NCBI GenBank assembly: GCA_963693035.2
Contig: CAXMMQ010000003.1
Location: 434,001 to 498,000 of the forward strand
Source of the DNA: Lichenicoccus sp963693035
GTDB taxonomy: Bacteria > Pseudomonadota > Alphaproteobacteria > Acetobacterales > Acetobacteraceae
DNA: 64,000 nucleotides
Direction: 5' to 3'
Shown here: positions 35,801 through 44,069 of the stretch, piece after piece
Layout: each line of letters starts with the position of its first letter
How positions within the stretch are numbered: position 1 is the stretch's first letter
Notes under the pieces: generated by a model
Seen by the model: the letters and a program-made list of their open reading frames with translations, nothing else
The model's database searches: none
What the model was told of the DNA's origin: nothing
Position numbers and translations under genes: made by a program

Positions 35801-37369
35801 CGGCGTGTCGTCGCCCATGCTGCCGATGGCTTCCGCGCCCTCGGCGCCCATCGGCTGCAGGATCATCTCGAGTTCCTCGAGCGTGGTCCCCACCGCGAGC
35901 TGGCGCCGGCGCAGCGCCTCGCCGGTGTAGTGCACCGGCTCGCCGGCATCCGCGCGCACGATCTCGTCGATGCGGTGGATGCGCTTGGCCCAGCCGGAAT
36001 AGTCGTGCCGGCTCGCCAGCAGGTCGAGCAGGGCGTCGTCGCCGTAGAACCGGCCCTCGTGCAGGTCGACGGCGATGGTCTGGCCAGGCCCCAGGCGCCC
36101 GCGACTGACGATGTCGCCCTCGGGCACCTTCACCATGCCGGTCTCGGAGCCGACGATCAGCATGTCGCTCGCCGTGACGGTGTAGCGCAGCGGGCGCAGG
36201 CCGTTGCGGTCGAGGCCCGCGATCACCCAGCGCCCGTCGGTGCCGCAGATCGCCGCCGGTCCGTCCCACGGTTCCATCACCGCGTTGCAGTACAGGAACA
36301 TGTCGCGATGGGCGGCATTCATCGCCGGACCCTTGACGATCGCGGCCGGGACCAGAAGGGTTTTCGCCATCGGCGCGTCGCGGCCGGCAAAGGTCAGCAG
36401 CTCGAAGACATTGTCGAGCGAGGCGGTGTCGGAGCCGCCGGCCTGCACCACCGGCTTGATGTCCTCGATAAACGGGTCGAGCACGGCGTCCGCCAGCCGG
36501 GTCTCGTGGCTCTTCATCCAGTTGACGTTGCCGGAGATCGTGTTGATCTCGCCGTTGTGCGCGATCTTGCGGAACGGCTGCGCCAGGCGCCAGGTCGGGA
36601 AGGTGTTGGTCGAGTAGCGCTGGTGGTAGATCGCGAACCGGCTGACGAAGCGGGCATCCAGCAGGTCGGGATAGAAATCGGTCAGGTTCTCGGCCAGGAA
36701 CATGCCCTTGTAGATCACCGACCGGCACGACAGCGAGCAGATATACAGCTCCGCCACCTGCGCCTCGATCGCCGCCTTTTCGATGCGCCGGCGAATGACG
36801 TAGAGGTCGCGCTCGAACTCCGCTTCCGGCACCGCGCGGAGGTTGCGTATCATGATCTGCTCGATCTCGGGCCGGGTCGCGTTGGCCTTTTCGCCGATGC
36901 AGCTGGTATCGATCGGCACCTGCCGCCAGCCATAGATGCCGTAGCCGAACGCCAGGATCTGGGTCTCGACGATGGCGCGGCAGCGCTCCTGCGCCGAGAG
37001 GTCGGTCTTGGGCAGGAACACCATGCCGATGCCGATCACCTGGCCGCTGCCGGCCGGGCTGCCGGCGCGCGCGATCGCGTCGGCGAAGAAATCCTGCGGG
37101 ATCTCGACATGGATGCCGGCGCCGTCGCCGGTCTTGCCGTCGGCATCCACCGCGCCGCGATGCCAGACCGCGCGCAGGGCGGCGATGCCGGCTTCCACCA
37201 CGTCGCGCCGGCGGCGGCCGTCGAGGGCCGCCACCAGTCCGACGCCGCACGCATCGTGCTCGTCGCTCGCGTCGTAGCTGCGGGAGATCGCCGCCGCGTT
37301 GCGTTGCCAGTTCGCCACGAACTCGGCACCGCTCTCGGAGGCGCCGCTTCCATGATCGACATGATCCAT
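32816..37369 (-). CDS. gltB: Glutamate synthase (NADPH), large subunit
   Basis: A 1,517 aa GOGAT alpha subunit that makes two glutamates from glutamine and 2-oxoglutarate. The class II glutaminase domain comes first: after a propeptide the nucleophile cysteine lies in HDACGVG (Cys41). A central domain and the FMN-binding synthase barrel follow, with QMAQGAKPGEGGQLPG and ISGHSGGTGASP. The 3Fe-4S cluster site is CIMVRQCHSNTCPVG. A C-terminal GXGXG-type beta-helix ends the protein. The frame stays open to 37912, but ATG 37369 begins just before the propeptide. It lies 5 bp after gltD, so the two form an operon. Confidence 0.97.
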   Translation of the reverse strand: MDHVDHGSGASESGAEFVANWQRNAAAISRSYDASDEHDACGVGLVAALDGRRRRDVVEAGIAALRAVWHRGAVDADGKTGDGAGIHVEIPQDFFADAIARAGSPAGSGQVIGIGMVFLPKTDLSAQERCRAIVETQILAFGYGIYGWRQVPIDTSCIGEKANATRPEIEQIMIRNLRAVPEAEFERDLYVIRRRIEKAAIEAQVAELYICSLSCRSVIYKGMFLAENLTDFYPDLLDARFVSRFAIYHQRYSTNTFPTWRLAQPFRKIAHNGEINTISGNVNWMKSHETRLADAVLDPFIEDIKPVVQAGGSDTASLDNVFELLTFAGRDAPMAKTLLVPAAIVKGPAMNAAHRDMFLYCNAVMEPWDGPAAICGTDGRWVIAGLDRNGLRPLRYTVTASDMLIVGSETGMVKVPEGDIVSRGRLGPGQTIAVDLHEGRFYGDDALLDLLASRHDYSGWAKRIHRIDEIVRADAGEPVHYTGEALRRRQLAVGTTLEELEMILQPMGAEGAEAIGSMGDDTPLAVLSENYRGLAHYFRQAFSQVTNPPIDSLRETRVMSLTTRLGNLGNVLAEEEAQCELLQLESPMLSTGEHFALRDFLGANSCAIDCTFQADQGEAGLRSAIERIRREAEEGVRAGCAHVFLTDEHQGPERAYIPMILATGAVHTHLVRHSLRTFTSLNVRTAECLDVHAIAVMIGVGATTVNPYLAQESIADRHRRGLFGDIPLRTAVERYRRAIDKGLLKTMSKMGISVIASYRGGYNFEAIGLSRALVAEFFPGMPSRISGIGLSGLARNVLGLHEAAWSDEAITLPVGGLYKLRRRGEVHAFDGGLIHTLQTACATDSFTTYKRYADAVRRQKPVALRDLLDFREGRTAIPVEDVESITEIRKRLLAPGISLGALGPEAHETLSIAMNRIGARSDSGEGGEDPARSKPRANGDNASSAIKQIASGRFGVTAQYLNDCREIEIKMAQGAKPGEGGQLPGFKVTGLIAKLRHATPGVTLISPPPHHDIYSIEDLAQLIYDLKQINPEATVTVKLVARSGIGTIAAGVAKARADAILISGHSGGTGASPQTSVKYAGLPWEMGLAEAHQVLMLNRLRHRVKLRADGGLKTGRDVVMAAMLGAEEFGIGTASLVAMGCIMVRQCHSNTCPVGVCTQDEALRAKFEGTPEKVINLFSFIAEDVRNILASLGCSTMNEIIGRTDLLHQVSRGADYLDDLDLNSLLAQADPGPHARFCTREGRNEVPETLDAQMIADAKPLFDHGEKMQLHYNVQNTHRAIGTKISSKIVRRFGMETLAAGHLTVRLRGSAGQSLGAFAVQGLKLEVIGDANDYVGKGLSGATIVVRQAPSSQLISNENAIIGNTVLYGATAGALYAAGQAGERFAVRNSGAVAVIEGCGSNGCEYMTGGTVVVLGPVGDNFGAGFTGGIAFVYDQRGDFELRVNPETLGWSRIEGGTVEQELRGLIETHARETSSRFAALLLHDWDKALPHFWHVVPKEYAKALNQAAPQQMALMA

Positions 37370-37374
37370 CGGGG

Positions 37375-38832
37375 TCACTCCGCTGCTGCCTGTGTGTTGA
37401 CCTGGGCGTGCTCCTGCAGCCAGCGATGCATGCTGACCGCGGCGTCGCGCCCATCGCGGATCGCCCACACCACCAGGCTGGCGCCGCGCACGATGTCGCC
37501 GGCGCCGAACACGCCGGGCAGGCTGGTCATGAAGCTTGAGTGCCCGACCTTGAGCGTGCCCCAGCGCGACACCTCCAGGGCAGGCTCGCCCCACAGGGTC
37601 GGCAGCGGCTCGGGATCGAAGCCGAGCGCCTTGATCACCAGGTCCGCCTGCAGGGTGAACCCGCTGTTCTCGACCGCATCGACCGACTGCCGGCCGGTGG
37701 CGTCCGGCAGGCCGAGCTTCATGCGCACGGCGCGCACGCCGGTCACCGAATTGTCGCCGAGGAAGGCCTCGGGCGCGGCCAGCCAGACGAAATCCACCCC
37801 CTCGTCCTCGGCGTTCTTCACTTCGCGCAACGACCCCGGCATGTTGGCGCGGTCGCGGCGATACACGCATTTCACCGAGGCCGCACCCTGGCGCACCGCG
37901 GTTCGCACGCAATCCATCGCGGTGTCGCCGCCGCCGATCACCACCACATGCTTGCCGCTGGCATCCAGCAGCCCGTTGTCGAAGTCGGGCACCAGGTCGC
38001 CGAGCGAGCGCCGGTTGGACGCGGTCAGGTAGTCGATCGCCTTGACGATGCCGGGCAGGCCGACGCCCGGGCCGCCGATGTCGCGCGACTTGTATACTCC
38101 GGTGGCGATCAGCACCGCGTCGTGCCGGGCGCGCAGGGTGGCGAACGCGACGGTCTCGTCGTCGTCCACGTCGCCGATGCCGCGGCCGAGATGGAACACG
38201 ATGCCGCCCTGCTCGAGCAGCTTGTGCCGCCGGGTGACGATCTCCTTTTCCAGCTTGAAGCCGGGAATGCCGTAGATCATCAGGCCGCCGATGCGGTCGT
38301 AGCGGTCATAGACATGCACCCGGTAGCCGCGCTTGCGCAGCTGCTCGGCCGCCGCCAGGCCGCCCGGCCCGGCGCCGACGATGGCGATGGACTGCTCGCG
38401 CTCCAGGCGCGGCCTGATCGGACGCACCCAGCCGGCCTCGAAGGCGTGATCGGTGATGAACCGCTCGACCGCGCCGATGGTGACGCTCTCGAAGCCCTTC
38501 TCGATGACGCAGTTGCCCTCGCACAGCCGGTCCTGCGGACAGATCCGGCCGCAGATCTCGGGGAAGTTGTTGGTCGCCGAGCTGACCTCGTAGGCCTCCT
38601 CCAGGCGCCCCTCGGCAGTGAGCTTCAGCCAGTCCGGGATGTCGTTGGAAAGCGGGCAATGGATCGAGCAGAACGGCACGCCGCATTGCGAGCACCGGCT
38701 GGATTGCACCTCCGCCGCCCGCACGCTGAACGAGCGGTAGATCTCGTTGAAATCCTCTCGCCGTTCAGGCACCGCGCGCTTGTCCGGCTGGTGTTGCTGC
38801 ACGTGGGTGAATTGCAGCATGCGGTCGGCCAT
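37375..38832 (-). CDS. gltD: Glutamate synthase, small subunit
   Basis: A 485 aa FAD/NADPH-binding beta subunit that passes electrons to GltB. The N-terminal iron-sulfur region has the cysteine sets CSQCGVPFCSIHC and CGRICPQDRLCEGNC. The FAD-binding motif GAGPGGLAAAEQL is near residue 150, and the second dinucleotide motif GGGDTAMDCVRTAVRQG is near 295. The frame is open upstream to 38916, but ATG 38832 (MADRMLQF) fits the family. It is first in the gltD-gltB operon. The 192 bp upstream carries a 9 bp perfect hairpin and is the likely promoter and leader. Confidence 0.96.
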   Translation of the reverse strand: MADRMLQFTHVQQHQPDKRAVPERREDFNEIYRSFSVRAAEVQSSRCSQCGVPFCSIHCPLSNDIPDWLKLTAEGRLEEAYEVSSATNNFPEICGRICPQDRLCEGNCVIEKGFESVTIGAVERFITDHAFEAGWVRPIRPRLEREQSIAIVGAGPGGLAAAEQLRKRGYRVHVYDRYDRIGGLMIYGIPGFKLEKEIVTRRHKLLEQGGIVFHLGRGIGDVDDDETVAFATLRARHDAVLIATGVYKSRDIGGPGVGLPGIVKAIDYLTASNRRSLGDLVPDFDNGLLDASGKHVVVIGGGDTAMDCVRTAVRQGAASVKCVYRRDRANMPGSLREVKNAEDEGVDFVWLAAPEAFLGDNSVTGVRAVRMKLGLPDATGRQSVDAVENSGFTLQADLVIKALGFDPEPLPTLWGEPALEVSRWGTLKVGHSSFMTSLPGVFGAGDIVRGASLVVWAIRDGRDAAVSMHRWLQEHAQVNTQAAAE

Positions 38833-38869
38833 GGCGGGGTCCTTGCTCTGAGCTAGGGCGGCGAGCCGG

Positions 38870-38890
38870 CAGCCTCCGCGCCGGAGGCTG
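38870..38890. promoter_or_regulatory. Perfect 9 bp hairpin in the gltD leader
   Basis: CAGCCTCCG (38870-38878), a 3-base loop and CGGAGGCTG (38882-38890) lie 38-58 bases upstream of the gltD ATG. No U-tract follows in either direction, so a simple terminator is unlikely. It may be a protein-binding site or a leader structure. Confidence 0.3.
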
Positions 38891-39024
38891 TCGCCACATC
38901 TTACAGACCACGGCAACCACCATAAAAGACAGCCATGCTGACCCGTCCCGACCCAGGATACAGATGTTCCCCCGCTTATTCCAAAAAACCGGTGAGCCAG
39001 GCCGGGATTGTGGCCGGTCCGGAC

Positions 39025-39972
39025 CTATTTCGGAATTTCTCGCCTGCCACCACCGGGCCGGTAGCGGTTCAGGTAGGCGGGAACGATCAGCTCCAGCGGC
39101 GTCGGCTCGATCCCAAGCTCCGGAAACCCGGCGGCCTGCGCGGACACCACGTTGTCGCGGCCGAGCATGGCAAGCTGGTCGCGGGTCAACGGCTTGCCGG
39201 GAACATGCTCCAGGATCGCCGCCTGCAACCGCGCCAGCCCCATCGGCACCTCGAACATGCGCGGCCGGCGCCGGAGTTCATGCAGCATCCAGGCCATCAG
39301 CTCGCGAAAGCTCCAGACCCGCGGGCCGCCGAGCTCGAAGGTGCCGCCGGCAAACGCCGCGCCCTGCGCCGAGCGCAGGACTGCTTCCGCCACGTCGCCC
39401 ACATAGACCGGCTGGAACTTCGTATCGCCGCAGAACAGCGGAAACACCGGAGCCAGCCTGGCGATGCCGGCGAAGCGGTTGAAGAACGCATCCTCCGGCC
39501 CAAACACGATGGACGGCCGCAGCACCACGGCGCCGGGGAAGGCCGTATGCACCGCCTCCTCGCCGGCATGTTTGCTGCGGCCGTAGCCGCTCGGGCTGTC
39601 CGACGCGGAGCCGATCGCCGACATCTGCACCAGCGCGCCCACGCCGGCCGCCGCCGACAGCCGGGCCACCCGGCCTGCCCCCTCCGCATGGACGCGCATG
39701 AAGTCACCGGATTTCGCCTCGGCCAGGATGCCGACCAGGTTGACCACGACATCCGCGCCCTCGACCGCCTGGGCGATGCTCGGCTCGTCGGCCAGCGAGG
39801 CGTATAGCGGCACCACCTGCCCGACCCGGCCCATCGGGCGCAGCTCGTTGGCGCGCGCCGGACGGCGCACCGCCACCCGCACGACATGGCCCTGCTGCGC
39901 CAGCCGCTTCACCACGTAGCGGCCGAGGAAACCGGAGCCGCCGAACACCGTCGCAACACTGCGCATCGCCAT
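39025..39972 (-). CDS. NDUFA9-like atypical SDR (complex I-associated family)
   Basis: A 315 aa NAD(P)-binding protein with the N-terminal motif VFGGSGFLGRYVVKRL (glycine motif about 9-16). A conserved YGRSKHAGEEAV segment (about 134-145, YxxxK-like) follows, and then LRPSIVFGPEDAFFNR. These are features of the NDUFA9/39 kDa subunit family, a complex I accessory or quinone-related group also seen in alphaproteobacteria. Its biochemical role in bacteria is not settled. ATG 39972 is chosen; an ATG two codons later is also possible. It ends 192 bp before gltD on the same strand and is divergent from the tRNA-Leu region. Confidence 0.85.
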   Translation of the reverse strand: MAMRSVATVFGGSGFLGRYVVKRLAQQGHVVRVAVRRPARANELRPMGRVGQVVPLYASLADEPSIAQAVEGADVVVNLVGILAEAKSGDFMRVHAEGAGRVARLSAAAGVGALVQMSAIGSASDSPSGYGRSKHAGEEAVHTAFPGAVVLRPSIVFGPEDAFFNRFAGIARLAPVFPLFCGDTKFQPVYVGDVAEAVLRSAQGAAFAGGTFELGGPRVWSFRELMAWMLHELRRRPRMFEVPMGLARLQAAILEHVPGKPLTRDQLAMLGRDNVVSAQAAGFPELGIEPTPLELIVPAYLNRYRPGGGRREIPK

Positions 39973-40125
39973 CAGGGATTGCGTCCTAATCTTCTCAAGG
40001 ATGGGCCGATTGAACGATCCGGCCGGCAGATCGGCTGCATCACTATCGGAGGGCTCCGGTTCCCTCAACCACCGCCACGGCGCCGCGACGACGTTACGAT
40101 ACCGCACAAACCTGTCCCCGGCCTG

Positions 40126-40154
40126 TTGACGCGCCGGGCGGCGGCCGTTAGATC
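40126..40154 (+). promoter_or_regulatory. Sigma-70-type promoter of tRNA-Leu
   Basis: TTGACG (40126-40131), a 17 bp spacer and TAGATC (40149-40154) form a good -35/-10 pair. Transcription would start near 40161, about 32 bases before the mature tRNA. Confidence 0.55.
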
Positions 40155-40192
40155 GCCCCACCACCCGCCGCTGCCGCGACGGTTGCCCCTCA

Positions 40193-40279
40193 GCCCAGGT
40201 GGCGGAATTGGTAGACGCGCAGGTTTCAGGTACCTGTGGCCGAAAGGTCGTGGAAGTTCGAGTCTTCTCCTGGGCACCA
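40193..40279 (+). tRNA. tRNA-Leu (anticodon CAG)
   Basis: An 87 nt class II tRNA including an encoded CCA end. Acceptor GCCCAGG pairs with CCTGGGC. The D-loop holds GAATTGGTAGA. The anticodon stem CAGGT/ACCTG frames the loop TTCAGGT, giving anticodon CAG. A long variable arm (TGGCCGAAAGGTCG) follows, then the T-arm with GTTCGAGTC. The overall match to other bacterial tRNA-Leu(CAG) is close. It stands alone, 81 bp before the ribonuclease D-like gene. Confidence 0.96.
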
Positions 40280-40359
40280 TCAGACAGCGAGGCGGCATGG
40301 CGCAGGGCGGCAGTTCCCGTCCGGCGGCGCCTTCCCGCCGGATGCGGCCCTCCCAACCT

Positions 40360-41013
40360 ATGAGCGTCACCCAGTTCATGCAGAATGCGACCATCCATCT
40401 GCACCGGCACGACCTGCCGGACGGCCTTGCGCTGGGCGGCACGGTGGCAGTCGATACCGAGACGATGGGCCTGCTGCCGCATCGCGACCGGCTCTGCCTG
40501 GTGCAGCTCTGCGCCGGCGACGGCCAGGCGCACCTGGTGCAGATCGTGCCCTCCGCACTCGGTGGCCGAGGGGCTGACTGCCCCAACCTCAAGCGCCTGC
40601 TGTCCGACCCGGCGACGCTCAAGCTGATGCATTTCGCCCGCTTCGATGTCGGCATCCTGCAGCATGCGCTCGGCATTACGGTGGCGCCGGTGCGCTGCAC
40701 CAAGATCGCCGCCAAGCTGGTGCGCACCTTCACCGACCGGCACGGGCTGCGCGAGCTATGCCGGGAGCTGCTCGGCATCGACCTCAATAAGCAGCAGCAA
40801 TCGTCGGACTGGGGCGCCGCCGACCTGACGCCGGAGCAGCTCTCCTATGCCGCGTCCGACGTGTTGCACCTGCATGCGCTGTGGGAGCGCCTCGAGGGCC
40901 TGCTGATCCGCGAAGGCCGCCTCGAGCTGGCGCTGGAGACGTTCGCGTTTCTGCCGACCCGGGCTAGGCTGGACCTGCTCGGCTACGACGCGCCCGACAT
41001 CTTCGCGCACTGA
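40360..41013 (+). CDS. rnd: Ribonuclease D-like 3'-5' exonuclease
   Basis: About 217 aa, only the DEDD exonuclease domain without HRDC domains, as in the short alphaproteobacterial form. The catalytic motifs are in order: VAVDTETMGL (Exo I, D and E), HFARFDVGIL (Exo II), and the Exo III region with YAASDVLHLHALW (Y and D). It trims structured RNAs such as tRNA 3' ends. It lies just after tRNA-Leu and just before the LPS-transport cluster. ATG 40360 is chosen; ATGs at 40342 and 40378 are also in frame. Confidence 0.88.
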   Translation: MSVTQFMQNATIHLHRHDLPDGLALGGTVAVDTETMGLLPHRDRLCLVQLCAGDGQAHLVQIVPSALGGRGADCPNLKRLLSDPATLKLMHFARFDVGILQHALGITVAPVRCTKIAAKLVRTFTDRHGLRELCRELLGIDLNKQQQSSDWGAADLTPEQLSYAASDVLHLHALWERLEGLLIREGRLELALETFAFLPTRARLDLLGYDAPDIFAH

Positions 41014-41125
41014 TCGCGTTCGCCCTCGGACGGATTTGACCGTCGGCATCGGCGTGACCATACAGGGGCGCGCGGAGGAGGGCGGCGACCGGCTTCCGCG
41101 CTGCGGAGTAGAAGTCCTGCAGACG

Positions 41126-42142
41126 ATGACCGTGCAGAGCCCACCCCAAAGCCCAGATATGGCCTGCGACGACCTGTCAACGGCCGCCGAGGTGCTGCGT
41201 GCCGAGGCCGCCGGGATCGCCGCGATGGCGGCGTCGATGCAGCCCGGAGAGGCACTCGGTGCCGCGTTCGTACGCACGGTGGACGCTCTCGCGACACTGC
41301 CCGGCCGGGTGGTGGTGTGCGGCATGGGCAAGTCCGGCCATGTCGGACGCAAGATCCAGGCGACCCTCGCCTCCACCGGCACGCCTTCGCTGTTCGTGCA
41401 TCCGGCCGAGGCCTCGCACGGCGATCTCGGCATGATCCAGGTCGGCGACGCGGTGCTGGCGCTGTCCAATTCCGGCGAGACCGCGGAACTCGCCGACGTC
41501 ATCGCCCATTCCCGCCGCTTCGACATGACCCTGATCGCGATGACCGGCGCGGGAGCCTCGACCCTGGCCCGCGCCGCCGACATCGTGCTGGTGCTGCCGG
41601 CGGCGGCCGAGGCCTGCCCGATGGGGCTCGCGCCGACCACCAGCACGACGATGCAGCTCGCCTTGGGCGACGCGCTGGCGGTGGCGCTGCTGCAGCGTCG
41701 CGGCTTCACGGCGCACGAGTTCGGCCTGTTCCACCCCGGCGGCCGGCTCGGCGCCCGGCTGCGGCGCGCCTCCGACCTGATGCATACCGGCGACGCGCTC
41801 CCGCTCGCCGGTCGCGACCTGCCGATGCTGCAGGCGGTCATGCTGATGACCAGCAAGGCGTTCGGCTGCCTCGGCATCACCGGTCCGGATGGAAGGCTGG
41901 TCGGCATCATCACCGACGGCGATCTGCGCCGCGCCATCGAGCGCGACCTGCGCGCGCTGCACACCGGCGACGTCATGAACACGCTTCCGCGGACCATCCA
42001 TGCCGGCATGCTGGCCGCGGAAGCGCTGCGGCTGATGAATGCAAGCCCGCGGCCGATCACCAGCCTGTTCGTGCTGGATGCCGACGGCCGTCCGGCCGGC
42101 ATCCTGCACGTGCACGACCTGCTGCGCGCCGGGATCGCATGA
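41126..42142 (+). CDS. kdsD: Arabinose-5-phosphate isomerase (KpsF/GutQ family)
   Basis: A 338 aa enzyme that converts ribulose-5-phosphate to arabinose-5-phosphate, the first step of Kdo synthesis for LPS. The sugar isomerase (SIS) domain comes first (VVVCGMGKSGHVGRKI and LSNSGETAELADV), with ISxTTT-type site TTSTTMQLALGDALA. Two CBS domains follow (about 215-335, with GIITDGDLRRAIE). ATG 41126 is chosen; MACDD at 41159 is possible. The stop overlaps the lptC start (ATGA), consistent with one operon for LPS precursor and transport. Confidence 0.93.
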   Translation: MTVQSPPQSPDMACDDLSTAAEVLRAEAAGIAAMAASMQPGEALGAAFVRTVDALATLPGRVVVCGMGKSGHVGRKIQATLASTGTPSLFVHPAEASHGDLGMIQVGDAVLALSNSGETAELADVIAHSRRFDMTLIAMTGAGASTLARAADIVLVLPAAAEACPMGLAPTTSTTMQLALGDALAVALLQRRGFTAHEFGLFHPGGRLGARLRRASDLMHTGDALPLAGRDLPMLQAVMLMTSKAFGCLGITGPDGRLVGIITDGDLRRAIERDLRALHTGDVMNTLPRTIHAGMLAAEALRLMNASPRPITSLFVLDADGRPAGILHVHDLLRAGIA

Positions 42143-42960
42143 GGCATGATCGTTACTTGCCCGATTCTCCACCCCCTGGCCCTGGCGTAGCGATGGCCGG
42201 CCCGCACTCCACCCGTCCGCAGGTGCCGGGGCCGCAACCGTTGGACCGCCAGGAGCCGAGCGCCGCCGCGGCCCGCCGCCGCATGAGTGTGCAGCAGGCG
42301 CCCTCGCACCAGCGGCCGCCGAGCGATGCCGAGCAGGCAAGGCGCCGGATGCTGCTGCGCTCGGCCAAGTGGCTGCTGCCGGTTGCCGCCCTGCTGCTGC
42401 TGGGATCGATCGCCGCCTGGCCGGAGCTCGACCGGTCGCTGATTGCCGGCCGCGTCGCGTACCACGAGGCCACCGCGATCCGGCTGGACAGCGGCAGCAT
42501 GCTGGGACCGCGCTATCGCGGCCTCGACGCGCACGGCCGGCCGTACATGATCACCGCCGATACCGCCCGCCAGGTCAGCCCGGAGCGCGTCAACCTGTCG
42601 CATCCGATCGCCGACACGCTGTCGCAGGGCGGGACCTGGCTGGAGATCCGCGCGCGCGCCGGCGTCTACATGCAGCACAGCCAATTGCTGGATCTGGCCG
42701 GCCACGTCGTGTTCTACCGCGATGACGGCACCATCATGACGGGTCCCACCGCCGGCGTGGACGTGCGGCGCGGCATCGTCGTCTCGGATGACTGGGTGCA
42801 TGCCGAGGGGCCGTTCGGCGTGCTCGATGCGCAGGGCTACCTGATGTCGCAGCGCGACGGCATCGTGCAGTTCCGCGGGCCGGGACGCATGATCCTCAAT
42901 GACGACCATGCCGCGCATCCGCCGCCGGCGACGTCGACCACCAGCCCGGGACACTCGTGA
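42139..42960 (+). CDS. lptC: LPS export protein LptC
   Basis: A 273 aa bitopic inner-membrane protein that hands LPS from LptB2FG to LptA. A poorly conserved, proline-rich cytoplasmic leader (about 1-73) precedes one transmembrane helix (WLLPVAALLLLGSIAAW, about 76-92). The periplasmic beta-jellyroll follows, with YMITADTARQ and VFYRDDGTIM. The leader is long for the family, so a later ATG (42193 or within the leader) may be the real start. The lptA ATG overlaps its stop by one base. Confidence 0.88.
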   Translation: MRHDRYLPDSPPPGPGVAMAGPHSTRPQVPGPQPLDRQEPSAAAARRRMSVQQAPSHQRPPSDAEQARRRMLLRSAKWLLPVAALLLLGSIAAWPELDRSLIAGRVAYHEATAIRLDSGSMLGPRYRGLDAHGRPYMITADTARQVSPERVNLSHPIADTLSQGGTWLEIRARAGVYMQHSQLLDLAGHVVFYRDDGTIMTGPTAGVDVRRGIVVSDDWVHAEGPFGVLDAQGYLMSQRDGIVQFRGPGRMILNDDHAAHPPPATSTTSPGHS

Positions 42961-44069
42961 TGCGCCGTCTCGTGCCTTGGGCACTATCCCCGCTTGCCGT
43001 CATCGTTGCCATCGGCGCCCTCGTTGTCCCGGCACGGCCGGCGCGGGCGCAGGCGATCGACCTGTCGCATGGCGGCCAGATCACGGTCACCGCGCTGGGC
43101 GGCTTCGACTGGGACCAGAAGGCGCAGATCGTCACCGCCTATCGCCAGGCGCAGGCGGTACGCGGCGGCGTCACCGTCACCGGCGACCGGCTGCGTGCCT
43201 ACTACCGCAAGAAGGCCGTGCAGCCCGGAACTGTCGCAAAATCGGGAACCGCCGCCAAGGCTGCCCCTGCCGCCAAGCCGGGCGCCGGCAAGCCCGGCTC
43301 CGGGCCGGCCGGCGACGACACCGGCGCCAACGAGATCTACCGGCTGGAGGCGATCGGGCACGTCCACATCTTCACCGCGACCGACCAGGCGTTCGGCGAC
43401 CATGCGATCTACGACATCGACCAGGCGGTGCTGGTGATGACCGGCCACGACCTGCACCTCACCACCCCCACCCAGTTGCTGACCGCGCGCGACGTCATGG
43501 AATACTGGTCGCAGACCCGGATGTCGGTCGGGCGCGGCGAAGCGAGCGTCACCACCAATGACGGCCGCCGGATACGTGCCGACATCCTCGTCGGCTACAG
43601 CGCGCCCAACCCCACCCCGGCACCCGGAACCCCCGGCGCCAAGGCGGCTCCGGGCAAGCACGCGGCAGCCGGCGCGCCCGCCGACGATCCGATCCAGAGT
43701 TCCGGCAAGCTCAAGCTGGCGCACGCCTTCGGCCACGTGGTGGTCCGTACGCAGACCGAGACTGTAACCGGAGATCGCGGCGTGTACGTTCCGGATACAG
43801 GGATTGCGCGGATCGTCGGCAACGTCCACATCACGCGTGGGCAGAACCAGCTCAACGGCGCGGCCGCGATCGTCAACATGCATACCGGCCTCGCCACCAT
43901 GACGGAGGATCCGGGAGCGCTTGTGCGGGGATTGATCGTGCCGAACGACAACAACAGCCCGCCTGGCGCCAATGCCGGAGCCGCGGTCCCGGCTTCGAAG
44001 CCCGGTTCCTCAAAGTCCGGATCCTCGGAGACCGGGTCCCGGCCTACTTCGGAGGCGGCCACGCCTTGA
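42960..44069 (+). CDS. lptA: LPS transport protein LptA (OstA-like)
   Basis: A 369 aa periplasmic protein forming the LPS bridge. The N-terminal signal peptide (WALSPLAVIVAIGALVVPARPARA, cleavage near residue 29) is clear. Two OstA-like regions follow, the first with GVTVTGDRLRAYYRK and the second with TVTGDRGVYVPDTGIA and VHITRGQNQLNGAAAIVN. A low-complexity alanine/proline/glycine insert lies between them (about 215-240), and another tail sits at the end, rich in serine, glycine and threonine. The protein is nearly twice the length of the E. coli one mainly because of these inserts. ATG 42960 is preferred over the GTG one codon earlier. Confidence 0.9.
   Translation: MRRLVPWALSPLAVIVAIGALVVPARPARAQAIDLSHGGQITVTALGGFDWDQKAQIVTAYRQAQAVRGGVTVTGDRLRAYYRKKAVQPGTVAKSGTAAKAAPAAKPGAGKPGSGPAGDDTGANEIYRLEAIGHVHIFTATDQAFGDHAIYDIDQAVLVMTGHDLHLTTPTQLLTARDVMEYWSQTRMSVGRGEASVTTNDGRRIRADILVGYSAPNPTPAPGTPGAKAAPGKHAAAGAPADDPIQSSGKLKLAHAFGHVVVRTQTETVTGDRGVYVPDTGIARIVGNVHITRGQNQLNGAAAIVNMHTGLATMTEDPGALVRGLIVPNDNNSPPGANAGAAVPASKPGSSKSGSSETGSRPTSEAATP

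Noticed and set aside
31700..38032. A 2,110-codon open frame on the plus strand
   Set aside because: It is antisense to gltB and neighbours. Its residues (Q, H, R, A, D-rich) are the usual shadow of GC-rich coding DNA, and the minus-strand products are unmistakable.
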